From NCBI GenBank assembly GCA_002733205.1, contig NVUW01000001.1:558001-622000 (forward strand): a stretch of 64,000 nucleotides of DNA, written 5' to 3'. The notes beneath the pieces were generated by a model, which was not told the origin of the DNA, searched no databases, and saw nothing but the letters and a program-made list of their open reading frames with translations. Shown here piece by piece: positions 52,520 through 62,700 of this stretch (positions are counted from its first letter, which is position 1; the number at the start of each line of letters is the position of its first letter). The DNA comes from Thalassobium sp. (GTDB lineage Bacteria; Pseudomonadota; Gammaproteobacteria; Pseudomonadales; Oceanobacteraceae). Both the position numbers and the translations under genes were made by a program.

Positions 52520-54955
52520 ATGCCTCCACACCAGACTGGCTTACTGCAAAAAAGCCGTTTCCTCAAAAAATTCTCTGCTGTCCTTACACTCATTCTTCTG
52601 TTGCTGTTTGTGCTGCTGGTTGCATTGCTTTACAGCGCTCCTTTTTTTGCGGTTAAAGCGGGCCAGCACTGGTATGAAGCACAGGGCGAAGGCTATCAGT
52701 TGCGTGTTGCCGATTGGCAATTTGCACCGTTTCGCACCGATCTGACATTCACCGGTGTTGAGCTGAAGCATCCGCTGAAGGATTATTCAGCTGCTGATTC
52801 TGGCGCTGATTCGGGTGATCAAACGACCGCTGCGGAGGATGTGAGAACAGCGATCAGCCGTTTCGATACGGTGAGCCTCAGTATTGATCCCTGGGCGCTG
52901 TTTTCCCGTGAAATTTATATCCGTGATATTCGCCTCGATGGCTTGCGTCTGAGCGCACACCTGCAATATGACGATGTCATGCGTCTGCTGGTCAGTGGAC
53001 TGACGATTCCCGTTTCCGCAGAGGACGCCGCTGAGAGTGCCGCTGAAAAAACAACAAAAGAAACCGCTGAAAAAACAACAAAAGAAACCGCTGAAAAAAC
53101 AACAAAAGAAACCGCCGAAAAAACAACAACCTCACAACCCTGGCGCTTACGCCTTGGGCGTTTAACGCTGAATGACGAAATCATTGAGTGGCAGCAGGAT
53201 GCTCTGACCAGTCAACATAACGAAAAGCAGAATAATGCCGCTGCAAGCCCGGCCACTCAGGGCCAGCTCAGGATTATGTCTTTGCAGGCTGGCCCGTTTG
53301 ATTCGGCTGCCCCCACAGCACTGCCGCTGAGTCTGGAGTTGGAATTAACGCGGTTTGCATTACAAACGGAACAACCCGTTCGTTTGCAACAGCCCTTAAC
53401 CCTCAGGCTGAGCGGTCAATTGAATGATGTTATGAGCGTGCCGCAGTGGGCAGGTGATATTACGCTGGATAATGTCAGTGTCAGTGCTGCCGGTGCTCCG
53501 CCGCTGGCTTTTAAACGCTTGCAGTTAACGCATGTGCTGGCCAGTGCCGATACACAAAGCCTGGAGTTGCTAAAGCTTGAGCAGCTGGTGCTGGGCACGG
53601 AGGAGGAGCCGCTGCTTCGTCTGGGGCATTATCAGATCAGCGATTTATCGGCGTCGGCAAGTCAGTTGGTTACAGGCCTGCATGAATATGATGATTTACA
53701 GCTGGCGATTAAACGTCTGGCGGATGGGGCTATTAACGGTTTACCGACTGCGCATGATAAAACGGCAGATAGCAATGCGAACATACCGCAGGCATCTGTG
53801 CAGGAATCTGCGCCGGTCAACAAGGTAAGCGCAGAGCAGCAAAACTCCACAACTGAAGAAAATACCTCAGCAGAACCAACAGCATCCGCGGCTTTCAGTA
53901 TTTTTATTGCCGGCGTGCAGCAAAACGGTGACAGCAGTGGTGCCGATGTCAGCGATGCTTCGGTCAGCCCTGCTTTTAACGGCCGTGTTCAGATTCGTGA
54001 GCTGAATGTTGGCGAAATATCCGCTGAACTGTCTGCCGTTTCAGGGCAGCCTGAACTACTGAAACCATTGCAATTACACGCGGTATTGTCGCTGGATGAT
54101 TATAACCGCATTGCGCTCGATGCCAGTCTGACACTGGCCAATATTCAGACGGCGGCCAGCCATGATGCTGCGGCAATGTATCCGCAGGGTAATGTCACGC
54201 TGCGTATCAGTCAGCTGGATATGGTGGCCTTTAATGGCTATCTGGCTCAGGCAATGGGCTATCACCTGGAAAAAGGCATGCTCAATCTGGATGTGGATAT
54301 GGACATGCAAGAGGCTCAGTTGGGTGGCGAGGCGCGGGTGCTGTTGCGTAATTCGCGGTTTGTGCCGGAAGACGAAGAAACCATCAAACGTTTCAGTAAG
54401 CAGATTTCGATGCCGGTCGATACCGCGCTGGATCTGTTGCGTGATGATAATGGCAATGTTCGCCTGACCGTTCCGGTCTCCGGTGATATGACCCGTCCGG
54501 ATTTTGGCACCGGTGATATTACTGCGCAATTAAGTCAGTTAGCGCTGCAAAGTGCCGCCATGCACTACCTCAAACAAAGTCTGCAGCCTTATGGCTTGCT
54601 GCTGAGCATCGCCTCGTATGCCGGTTCGGAATTAATGGCGATTCGGCTGGATGCGCTGGCCTTCGTTAAGGATGAAGCCACGCTTAATGAAGGACACATT
54701 CCGCCACTGCAGAAAGTCGCACAGCTAATGCACAAAAAAACCGAGCTGGAATTGCAGGTCTGTCCTTTTGTCAGTAACGCAGAAGCCAAACAGCAGTCAG
54801 AGGATTGGCCACAATTAGCCCGTCAGCGTGGCGCGGCAATCAAAGCCTGGCTGGCACTGAAAACCGATAAGGACGGCCAGTCGTTAGCGCCAAGAATTAC
54901 GCTGTGTAAGCCCCAGAAAGGCGAAAAGGCAGAGGTGGTTCTCGGGTTTAATTAA
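52520..54955 (+). CDS. DUF748/AsmA-like envelope protein with tandem repeat linker
   Basis: 811 residues. TM segment near 20-45 (LTLILLLLFVLLVALLYSAP), then a large periplasmic part beginning VKAGQHWYEAQGEGYQLRVADWQFAPFR-like, which is the start pattern of DUF748/AsmA-type proteins. These are thought to bridge the envelope and move or order lipids. Residues about 173-205 are a low-complexity AEKTTKET repeat encoded by 24-bp DNA repeats. The C-terminal 150 residues (about 640 on) carry GDMTRPDFGTGDITAQL and LHYLKQSLQPYG-like helices. The ATG at 52520 is six bases after AGGAG; a GTG one codon earlier is possible. It follows the flotillin operon by 64 bases, and a membrane-upkeep role would fit. 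Confidence 0.83.
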   Translation: MPPHQTGLLQKSRFLKKFSAVLTLILLLLFVLLVALLYSAPFFAVKAGQHWYEAQGEGYQLRVADWQFAPFRTDLTFTGVELKHPLKDYSAADSGADSGDQTTAAEDVRTAISRFDTVSLSIDPWALFSREIYIRDIRLDGLRLSAHLQYDDVMRLLVSGLTIPVSAEDAAESAAEKTTKETAEKTTKETAEKTTKETAEKTTTSQPWRLRLGRLTLNDEIIEWQQDALTSQHNEKQNNAAASPATQGQLRIMSLQAGPFDSAAPTALPLSLELELTRFALQTEQPVRLQQPLTLRLSGQLNDVMSVPQWAGDITLDNVSVSAAGAPPLAFKRLQLTHVLASADTQSLELLKLEQLVLGTEEEPLLRLGHYQISDLSASASQLVTGLHEYDDLQLAIKRLADGAINGLPTAHDKTADSNANIPQASVQESAPVNKVSAEQQNSTTEENTSAEPTASAAFSIFIAGVQQNGDSSGADVSDASVSPAFNGRVQIRELNVGEISAELSAVSGQPELLKPLQLHAVLSLDDYNRIALDASLTLANIQTAASHDAAAMYPQGNVTLRISQLDMVAFNGYLAQAMGYHLEKGMLNLDVDMDMQEAQLGGEARVLLRNSRFVPEDEETIKRFSKQISMPVDTALDLLRDDNGNVRLTVPVSGDMTRPDFGTGDITAQLSQLALQSAAMHYLKQSLQPYGLLLSIASYAGSELMAIRLDALAFVKDEATLNEGHIPPLQKVAQLMHKKTELELQVCPFVSNAEAKQQSEDWPQLARQRGAAIKAWLALKTDKDGQSLAPRITLCKPQKGEKAEVVLGFN
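53042..53131 (+). repeat. 24-bp in-frame tandem repeats within the DUF748 gene
   Basis: Three identical 24-bp units starting at 53042, 53066 and 53090 encode AEKTTKET, followed by a partial fourth at 53114 with a single base change (GCC for GCT). They lie in a linker, so copy number can change without frameshift. Confidence 0.9.
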
Positions 54956-55051
54956 CGTATCGGTTGAATCCGTTATTTAATTAAATCCAAGAACGGGTAA
55001 TGCGTGTCACGTCTTGAGCATGGACGTGCATCTTACGTGTTCTGGTTTGCT

Positions 55052-56236
55052 TCAGCGTAAAATCTGCTGCATAACACGCAACATATTTTCGCCCATCACT
55101 TTGCGGATTTCAGTTTCGCTGAAACCCTGTTGCAGCATTTCATGGGTCAGGGCTGCCAGTTCCGAGGTGTCGAATTGCGTGGCCACGGCACCATCAAAAT
55201 CGGAACCTAACGAAACATGATCTTCGCCGAGTAATTCAATGGCGCTGCGGATGGTTTTAACAATGCCAGCTGGGGTGTCATTGCAAGTCACGTCTTTCCA
55301 GTAACCAATGCCGATAACACCGCCAGTTGCCGCAATATCCTGCATGAGCGCATCAGGAAAATTCCGTTTAACCCGGCAATGGGAAAAAATGCCGGAGTGG
55401 CTGACCACCAACGGCTGTTTAACCATGCTCAGCACATCGCGTACGACCTGAGGAGAGGAGTGGGCTAAATCGATAATCATGTGTTTCTCGGCCGCTTTAA
55501 GCACAACCTCTCGGCCAAAGGCGGTCAGACCGGCGTTGGATGTGCCGTGCAATGAACCGCCCAGTTCGTTATCGAAAAAATGCTGCAGGCCAATCAGCCG
55601 GTAACCGGCATCGTACAATTTATCCAGATTCTCAATGTCACCTTCCAGTGGGTGGCCTCCTTCCATTCCCATTAAGGCGCCGATAAGCAGGTTTTCCTGC
55701 GTTCCATTATTCCTTTGTAGCCGGGCATTCAGAACTTGCCTGATATCGTTATTGGACAGAATCATCTGTACCTGATCCGGTGCTTTCTGAGCATAACCTT
55801 GCAAACGCTGAACCTGATACAGTGCGCGTTCATACAGACTGCTCCAGCTACCGACCGGCCAGGTTTGGGCGATGGCCAGAGGAGTAATATTGTCAGCGGC
55901 CTCACTGCTGTTGTTGTGGTAGTTCTGACCGCTGGGGCTTTTGGTGACGGCGGTAAATACCTGAAAGCTCACATTGCCTTCCCGCAGGCGTGGGAAATCA
56001 ACCTGGCCGTAGTCTGCACGCTGCAGAAGATTTCTGTCCCACAGCAATGAGTCAGCATGCCAGTCAGCAACCAATAATTGCTGGTGCAATTGTCGCGCGG
56101 CGTCGGATACCGGCCAGGGAGCGTGGCTTTTTACTGTATTCATCCCCATTTCAACCTGTCGGGGCACCAGTAGGCGGGCACCGATTAATGCCAGGATCAG
56201 AAGAATCAAAAATGAATACAGTATTTTACGCAGCAC
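55052..56236 (-). CDS. Membrane dipeptidase, peptidase family M19
   Basis: 394 residues. An N-terminal hydrophobic anchor lies at about 6-22 (LYSFLILLILALIGARLL), so the enzyme should sit in the periplasm. Zinc ligands of the family are visible: H-x-D in ADWHADSL near 59-61, the bridging glutamate in MGMEGGHPLEGD near 190, H in VVSHSG near 277, and SDFDG near 345. It cleaves dipeptides, often with a D- or dehydro-residue. It is a single gene convergent with the DUF748 gene and 70 bases from a PrcB-domain lipoprotein gene on the same strand. Confidence 0.92.
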   Translation of the reverse strand: MLRKILYSFLILLILALIGARLLVPRQVEMGMNTVKSHAPWPVSDAARQLHQQLLVADWHADSLLWDRNLLQRADYGQVDFPRLREGNVSFQVFTAVTKSPSGQNYHNNSSEAADNITPLAIAQTWPVGSWSSLYERALYQVQRLQGYAQKAPDQVQMILSNNDIRQVLNARLQRNNGTQENLLIGALMGMEGGHPLEGDIENLDKLYDAGYRLIGLQHFFDNELGGSLHGTSNAGLTAFGREVVLKAAEKHMIIDLAHSSPQVVRDVLSMVKQPLVVSHSGIFSHCRVKRNFPDALMQDIAATGGVIGIGYWKDVTCNDTPAGIVKTIRSAIELLGEDHVSLGSDFDGAVATQFDTSELAALTHEMLQQGFSETEIRKVMGENMLRVMQQILR

Positions 56237-56273
56237 GGGATGTTCCTTGACGGTTTAGTAAAAATGTCAGCCA

Positions 56274-56302
56274 GAGCCTGTTTAAGGAATGTTAACAGGC
56301 CC
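56274..56302. repeat. Dispersed palindrome, copy 3
   Basis: GAGCCTGTT, loop TAAGGAATGTT, AACAGGCCC, five bases from the stop codon of the PrcB-domain lipoprotein gene. One stem mismatch. Same orientation as copies 2 and 4. Confidence 0.75.
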
Positions 56303-56306
56303 TAGG

Positions 56307-56789
56307 TTATTGGCTGCACTTGTCCGTGGCAATACTCTCCTGAATGACAATTTCTTTCAGACTTTTTATGGCTTCAAAACGATAAGGGTTGGTCTGGGCT
56401 TCACTGTAATCACAACCTGACCCAGGCGTTAACTGGGTGAATTCAAACACTACGTGATTATTTTGTTCCAGTACGTCGTCAACGCGGATGCCGTAGCCAC
56501 CACTGGGACGGATGCCCAGATCGATCAACACAATCTGATATTGATTAAAATCCAGAGTCTTAGCGCTTTCTGCCGAATAGCCGGCCAGCAATTCGCGATA
56601 GTCATCGGCATTACTGACGATGCGGATGGTTTTAATTTCGCTGCCGGCGCTGACCGGATTCAACCCCTGATGCAGTGTGGTGTGGGAGGCGGAGTTTTCA
56701 GCCTCCTGATCGCTGGCGACACAGCCAAATAGAAAAACAGAAGCACTGAAAATCAGGCAGCGTAAGGGAAGTTTCTGGTTGAACATCAT
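56307..56789 (-). CDS. PrcB-domain lipoprotein
   Basis: 160 residues. Signal peptide with lipobox FLFGCVAS (cysteine near 23), so a probable lipoprotein. The C-terminal 70 residues (YQIVLIDLGIRPSGGYGIRVDDVLEQNN, with CDYSEAQTNPYRFEAIKS and a final Cys) match the PrcB C-terminal domain, named for a partner of a treponemal protease. Cys near 130 and 158 could form a disulfide. Two adjacent ATGs (56789 and 56786) are possible starts. The gene is bracketed by copies 3 and 4 of the dispersed palindrome, which is unusual here. No protease gene is adjacent. Confidence 0.8.
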   Translation of the reverse strand: MMFNQKLPLRCLIFSASVFLFGCVASDQEAENSASHTTLHQGLNPVSAGSEIKTIRIVSNADDYRELLAGYSAESAKTLDFNQYQIVLIDLGIRPSGGYGIRVDDVLEQNNHVVFEFTQLTPGSGCDYSEAQTNPYRFEAIKSLKEIVIQESIATDKCSQ

Positions 56790-56819
56790 AGGTATCTCTT
56801 GCTATCGGTCGTGGTATTC

Positions 56820-56848
56820 GGGCCTGTTTAATCAGTGTTAACAGGCCC
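56820..56848. repeat. Dispersed palindrome, copy 4 (best copy)
   Basis: GGGCCTGTT, loop TAATCAGTGTT, AACAGGCCC with a perfect 9-bp stem, upstream of the PrcB lipoprotein gene. With copy 3 it flanks that gene on both sides in direct orientation. Confidence 0.8.
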
Positions 56849-57265
56849 TGGGTTGGATCAGGTGTCTGACAATACATGCCCGGCATGATTGCAATTTAAC
56901 GTGGTGCGTAGCATGACCTGTCAGGCCGTTATTACAATCAACTGCGTGTAAGCCCGGTGTAATGCTGTGTTTTTCACGGCCTGGTTGATGGCGTCGCTGG
57001 TCAGCGTTTGTGTCTCTGCGTCGCGGGAGATATCCGCGTATGAAAATAAGAAAAGAGCATTACCTGAAAGAAATATCAGCCTCCGATTAAAACCTTTCTT
57101 AATGTAATGATACTGACCGCACAATTGACGTCACCGGCGTTAGTTACATTTCTCTCTACTGTGCGATTTCCATTTTCCTTCATTTTCAACTAAACCTGTT
57201 ATTGTTAGGTGCTTCAATAGTGGCATGGATGCACCTTGTTGACTTGCCCAAGGAGGGCAGAACAC
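56849..57265. other. Intergenic region upstream of the chemoreceptor
   Basis: About 417 bp with no convincing gene. A 67-codon frame at 56921-57124 on the minus strand lacks a ribosome site and any recognisable features. The chemoreceptor's ribosome site AAGGAGGG is at 57250-57257. I do not see a clear sigma-28 or sigma-70 promoter. Confidence 0.4.
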
Positions 57266-59659
57266 ATGCAATTAACCATTCGTTCCCGGCTTATTTACAC
57301 CATCGCCTTTATGGCATCCCTGCTGATAGTCATTGGTGCCATCGGTGTATTCAGTCTGGCTGCTATGAATCATTCGCTGCGCTCAGTCTATGAAGATCGG
57401 GTTGTCCCTTTGCAGCAGCTGAAAATAATTTCTGACCATTATGCAGTGAGCGTGATTGATGCGGTAAATAAAGCCAACGCCGGACTGGTGGATGGCGAGC
57501 ATGCTCTGACGCTGGTGCGTGAAGCAAACACGGAAATCGATGCCGAATGGCGGCGTTATATGTCGACGCTGTTGACTGAAAATGAGCAAAAGCTGTCCGG
57601 CCAGGCCCAACAGCTATTTAATAACGCAGATCGCTCATTACAGGAACTGGAACAGTTTCTGGCTGTACATCCAGGAAATCTGGAAGGGCAGTTAAACTCG
57701 TTTGATGGGCCTCTTTACGCAACCATCGATCCGATCAGCAGTAAAATCAATGAACTTACCCAGCTGCAGCTGGATGTCGCAAAACAAGAGTTTGCCAGCG
57801 CACAGGCAACGTATCAGTGGGTGCGGGTATTGGCGGTGCTGATGATTCTGGCTGGCGTCGCTTTATCGGCGTATTCCGGCCTGTTATTGATTCGTGCGAT
57901 TTCCATTCCGTTGTCTCTGGCGGTGTCGGTTGCGGAAAATATTGCCGTTGGAAAACTGGATAACCATATTGAAGTAATACGTCATGATGAAACCGGCCAG
58001 TTGATGGTGGCCATGCAGCAGATGCAGCAGGCGATCAAAAAATACGTGGAAGATCAGCAGATGCTGGCGGATCGTCATGCTGATGGTGTGCTCAGTGCCC
58101 GCCTCGACGCGCAGCAGTACCCCGGCACGTTTGGTGAAATGGCCGGTCAGGTGAATGGCCTGGTCGAAGATTATATCCGTGTGATCAATCAAACCATTGG
58201 CATTATTTCTGAGTACTCTCAGGGCAACTTTGACCGCGATATGGTTGCGCTACCGGGGGAAAAATCTCAGATTTCCCAATCGGTAGCCGAGGTTAAGCGC
58301 GCATTGCTGGCGATCAGTGATGATATTCAGCAACTGACCGCTGCTGGTGCCGCCGGTGACTTCAGTAAACGCTGTGACGCCAGTCATTACCAATATCGCT
58401 TCAGAAGCATGCTGGATAATCTGAACACCTTAATTTCGACCTGCGATACCGGTTTCAGCGATATTCTGCGTGTGGCGGAAGCACTGGCGCAGGGAGATCT
58501 GGAGCAGTCGATTGATAAAGACTATCCGGGATTGTTTGGCCGCACCAAAGTGGGCGTGAATAAAACGGTGACCACGTTGCGCAAGGTGATCGGCGAAGTC
58601 GATGACATGGTTCGTGCTGCCGCCGACGAAGGTGATTTCAGTGTGCGGGTAGACACCGATGATAAACAGGGTTTTTCCTTAACGCTGGCGGAACGGCTTA
58701 ACAGCTTATCGCAGGTGACGGATACCGGATTACGCGATGTGATGCGTGTCGTTTCGGCTCTTGCCGATGGTGATCTTACACTCAGTATTACCGCGCACTA
58801 TCCGGGACTGTTTGCTGAAACCAGTCAGGCGGTTAATACCACGGTACGCAACCTGGATAATCTGGTCAGCAAGATCAAACAATCCGGGGTAACCATTCAG
58901 GTTGCCTCACGCGAAATTGCTCAGGGTAATGCCGACTTATCACGCCGCACGGAGTCGCAGGCGAGCAACCTTGAAGAAACCGCTGCCAGCAGTCAGGAAC
59001 TAACCAAAACCGTCCAGCGTAATACCGAGAGTGCCAAAACAGCCAATAATCTGGTGAAAGCTTCCTCAGACATTGCGCAGGAAGGTAAATTGGTGGTGCA
59101 GCAGGTGATTGAAACCATGGGGCAGATTCAGCAGTCTTCGAAAAAAGTGGTGGATATTATCAGTGTGATTGATGGAATCGCCTTTCAGACCAATATTCTT
59201 GCTCTTAACGCAGCCGTTGAGGCGGCCCGTGCCGGAGATCAGGGACGCGGTTTTGCGGTTGTTGCCGCCGAGGTGAGAAGCCTGGCGCAGCGTTCAGCCG
59301 TTGCTGCCAAAGAGATCAAAGTGTTGATTGAAGATTCCGTTGCGCTGGTTGATAACGGCAGCCAACAGGTACAGCAGGCCGGTGACACCATGGCCGATAT
59401 TGAAAGCAGTATCGGTCGGGTACGAGATCTGACCAGCAGCATTGCAGAAGCCTCCGTCGAACAAAGCACCGGACTGGCTCAGGTTAATCAGGCGGTTGCG
59501 CATATGGATGAGGTGACCCAGCAGAATGCGGCACTGGTGGAAGAGGCTGCAGCAGCGGCCGAGTCGCTGATGGAACAGGCGCAGTTTATGTCAGAGGCCG
59601 TCAGTGTATTCCGCTTAACCGACAGTGGGGACGATCATTCTCACCTCAAAGCCTCTTAA
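57266..59659 (+). CDS. Methyl-accepting chemotaxis protein with serial HAMP-like domains
   Basis: 797 residues from the ATG at 57266, eight bases after AAGGAGGG; an upstream in-frame TTG is rejected. TM1 at about 11-33, a helical periplasmic sensor of about 155 residues (four-helix-bundle type), and TM2 at about 190-213. A HAMP domain follows, then an unusually long series of HAMP-like units, recognisable from the recurring [20 protein letters not shown] / [20 protein letters not shown] and [16 protein letters not shown] / [16 protein letters not shown] patterns (about 400-550). The C-terminal signalling hairpin has the invariant tip [20 protein letters not shown] near 645. No CheR-binding pentapeptide at the end. 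Ligand unknown. Confidence 0.95.
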   Translation: MQLTIRSRLIYTIAFMASLLIVIGAIGVFSLAAMNHSLRSVYEDRVVPLQQLKIISDHYAVSVIDAVNKANAGLVDGEHALTLVREANTEIDAEWRRYMSTLLTENEQKLSGQAQQLFNNADRSLQELEQFLAVHPGNLEGQLNSFDGPLYATIDPISSKINELTQLQLDVAKQEFASAQATYQWVRVLAVLMILAGVALSAYSGLLLIRAISIPLSLAVSVAENIAVGKLDNHIEVIRHDETGQLMVAMQQMQQAIKKYVEDQQMLADRHADGVLSARLDAQQYPGTFGEMAGQVNGLVEDYIRVINQTIGIISEYSQGNFDRDMVALPGEKSQISQSVAEVKRALLAISDDIQQLTAAGAAGDFSKRCDASHYQYRFRSMLDNLNTLISTCDTGFSDILRVAEALAQGDLEQSIDKDYPGLFGRTKVGVNKTVTTLRKVIGEVDDMVRAAADEGDFSVRVDTDDKQGFSLTLAERLNSLSQVTDTGLRDVMRVVSALADGDLTLSITAHYPGLFAETSQAVNTTVRNLDNLVSKIKQSGVTIQVASREIAQGNADLSRRTESQASNLEETAASSQELTKTVQRNTESAKTANNLVKASSDIAQEGKLVVQQVIETMGQIQQSSKKVVDIISVIDGIAFQTNILALNAAVEAARAGDQGRGFAVVAAEVRSLAQRSAVAAKEIKVLIEDSVALVDNGSQQVQQAGDTMADIESSIGRVRDLTSSIAEASVEQSTGLAQVNQAVAHMDEVTQQNAALVEEAAAAAESLMEQAQFMSEAVSVFRLTDSGDDHSHLKAS

Positions 59660-59702
59660 CCGGAAGGCTGGAACGGGGTTTAAACCGTTAGTCGTCAGCC
59701 AT

Positions 59703-59729
59703 AAAAAAAGCGCCCTCGGGCGCTTTTTT
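59703..59729. terminator. Bidirectional terminator between chemoreceptor and carboxylase genes
   Basis: Stem AGCGCCC/GGGCGCT with a two-base centre, seven A before and six T after, between two convergent genes. Confidence 0.93.
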
Positions 59730-59770
59730 ATTTTACACAATGGCATTGGCGATGTTGGCCAATACAACTG

Positions 59771-62700
59771 TCAGGCCGCGTTTTCGCTGTCATTGATTGG
59801 TTTTACCACGAACAGTAAATCGCCCTGGTTAACCTGCTGACCATCGCTGTTCATTATGCGTGTTACCTTGAACTTCTGCCCGGCAGGGTAGAGTTCGGTA
59901 CCGGCACGGTTGAACTGCTTCAGGCTCAGCGGTGTGAACATCTTCATGGCTTCCATCAGACAAAGCGTATGATCGACACCGATGATGTCACCTTCTTTGA
60001 CAAAGGCCGGCTCGCTTGGCGAAGAAGAACCATAGAAAATACTGGTCGATGGTGACAGTACTTTCAGTTCATCAGAGCCTTCGATCTTGAGGGCGGCTGC
60101 ATCGACAGCGTTGGCACTCATATCGGCCGCGTCTTCAATGTCTTTGATCAGTGCATCAACATCGATACGATCAAGGAATTGCGGCAGATAGGTGGTGTCG
60201 TAAACGCCATCTTGGAAGACTTTATCGTCCAATACGCGTTTCAGCAGCGGAATATTGGTGCATACGCCGGTGATGCGGACGCGCTCCAGATATTCACGCA
60301 TTTTGGCGATGGTATCGTTGCGGTCTTTACCGTAACAAATAATCTGCACCACCATGCTGTCGTAGAACGGTGATACCTGTTTGCCCGGCGCGGCCATGGC
60401 GATCAGCTCGACATAGTCTTCCTGTGGTAATACGCAATCGCGGATCAGACCCGGTGTCGGGACAAATTCAACATCGTCGCCTTTACGCACGGCTTTTTCG
60501 GCGTTAACACGCACTTCAATGGCGTAACCTTTGGCCACCGGCTTGAGGTCGGCAATGCTGTCGCCTTCGGCAATCCGGAACTGGGTGCTGACGATATCAA
60601 TGCCGGAGACCAGTTCAGTGACCGGATGCTCTACCTGCAGACGGGTGTTCATTTCCATGAAATAAATGGTGTTGGCGTGCAGGTCGAAAATAAATTCGAC
60701 GGTACCCGCACCCACGTATTTCACCGCATCAGACAGCTTGGCAGCAAAATCATAGGCCGCCTGTTCGAGATCACGCGGCAGCATGGTTGAGCCGGATTCT
60801 TCGAAAATCTTCTGGTTATTACGCTGCACTGAACAGTCACGCAGACCCAGAATTTTGGTGTTGCCATGGCTGTCACGCAGTACCTGCACTTCAATATGAC
60901 GCAGGGAGGTAACGTATTTTTCCAGATACACGTCGCCGTTACCAAAAGCGGCTTTGGCTTCGGTCGAAATCTGGTGGAACAGAGCATGGATTTTATCCGG
61001 CGAATGCACCACCTGAATGCCTTTACCACCGCCACCGTGTACCGCTTTCAGCAGTACCGGATAACCGATTTCATCGGCCACCGCAGCAGCATTAGCTGAA
61101 CTGGTCAGAATGCCGTGGGAGCCCGGAACAACCGGTACGTTCACACGCATCGCGGTATTAATTGCGTTGGACTTGTTGCCCATGGTTTCCATTGAGGAAA
61201 CCGGCGGTCCGACAAAGTTAATGTCGTGGTTGCCGCACAGCGCAGCAAACTGGCTGCTTTCCGACAGGAAGCCAATGCCCGGGTGCAAGGCATCCACGTT
61301 TTCGTGGTGGGCGATACGCAGTACCGATTTGGCGTTCAGGTAGCTTTCGTCCGGCGTGTTACCGCCGATACAGACCACGCGGTCTTCAGGCCCAAGCATA
61401 TCAACAGGTACCGATTCCATATCCGGGTCGGAAGCAATCAGGATGACTTTGATATCGTTTTCCTGGGCTTTGCGGATCAGTTTTACCGCAGTACAGCCAC
61501 GGGCGTGGATCAGTACCTTGTCGATCTTGCCGTATTTTTTCAGTTTGCTGGCATTAGCACCGGTATCCGGAGCCATGCGCTCGGCGGTGACATAGCCCTG
61601 CAGCACGCGGTCGAGTACGTCATCAACGCTGAAGCGGGCGACCGGCATATCCGGATCAATGGCGCGCAGGCGATCATCCAGGTTATCGAAGAACGGGTGG
61701 CTGACCAGGCCGTCCATCGACTTCGGCGATACCGACAGATAGTTCGACAGGGTACAGGTGCTTGGCAGATAGCTTGGCACTACAATCTGGCCGGCAAATG
61801 GCATGTTGGTGCCGGAGAAGTAATAGGTTTGCGCCAGCGGGTGAGTCACAAAACTCGCCTGCGCGCCACCGGTACAATCACCAAAACCAAAAATGACGAT
61901 CGGCAGATCGTTATCACGCACAAAACGGGTGATACGGTCGTTGACCACCGCCATCGAGAACAGCGCCGCTGCGCCTTCTTTGGTCTGCATACCACCGGAG
62001 GATACAAAGCACACAATCGGTAAATGCTGTCGCGCACATTCCACCATCAGTTTGCAGAATTTCTCAGCGGAGGCCATATCAAAGGCACCGGCCTGAAAAT
62101 CGAGATTAGAAACCAGTGCACCAACCTGTTGTTCGCGTTCACCGATTTTGATGGTGCCAATACCGGTCACCACGCCGCAGGGTTTGATGTCTTTTTTCAG
62201 TGCGCTTTCGATCGAACTGCGGAAGCCGGGGAAGGCAACCGGGTCGGCTGACATCAGGCTGGCGTTCAGTTCTTCAAAATCATTAAAGAAACGTTCAATA
62301 ATGGCTTGCGCGGACGTTTTCTTCTGACGTTTGGTGTCATCCAGAACCTGCTGAATCAGCAGGTCGTGGTAGGCCATGGTCAGGCGGTTCCAGAAGTCTT
62401 TACGACGACCGATGGATACCGGATTGATGCGGCCGTTATAGGTCTTACCATCCTGCTCGGCTTCGTGATACTCCGGCAGCAGCTTCTCGAAAATAAAGGT
62501 AATTACCACAAACAGGGTGTCAGACAGGCGTGGGAAGGCCAGTTTTTTCCATTCTTCAACGGATTTGAGGAAATCTCCGCGCTGATTGCTCTTGATAAAG
62601 TAGCTCAGCCAATGGTTAAAAGATTCGCGTTCCTGAGCGGTATAGCTGTCGCCTTCGGTGGCTTCTGCCAGTGATTTATCGAGCAGGGTTTTAACCGAGT

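Noticed and set aside
56921..57124. 67-codon minus-strand frame upstream of the chemoreceptor
   Set aside because: No ribosome site, no signal peptide of good form and no recognisable similarity; it may be a decayed gene but I cannot support it.
61226..62023. 265-codon plus-strand frame opposite the carboxylase
   Set aside because: Lies within well-conserved biotin carboxylase and carboxyltransferase coding sequence; its translation has no recognisable domain.
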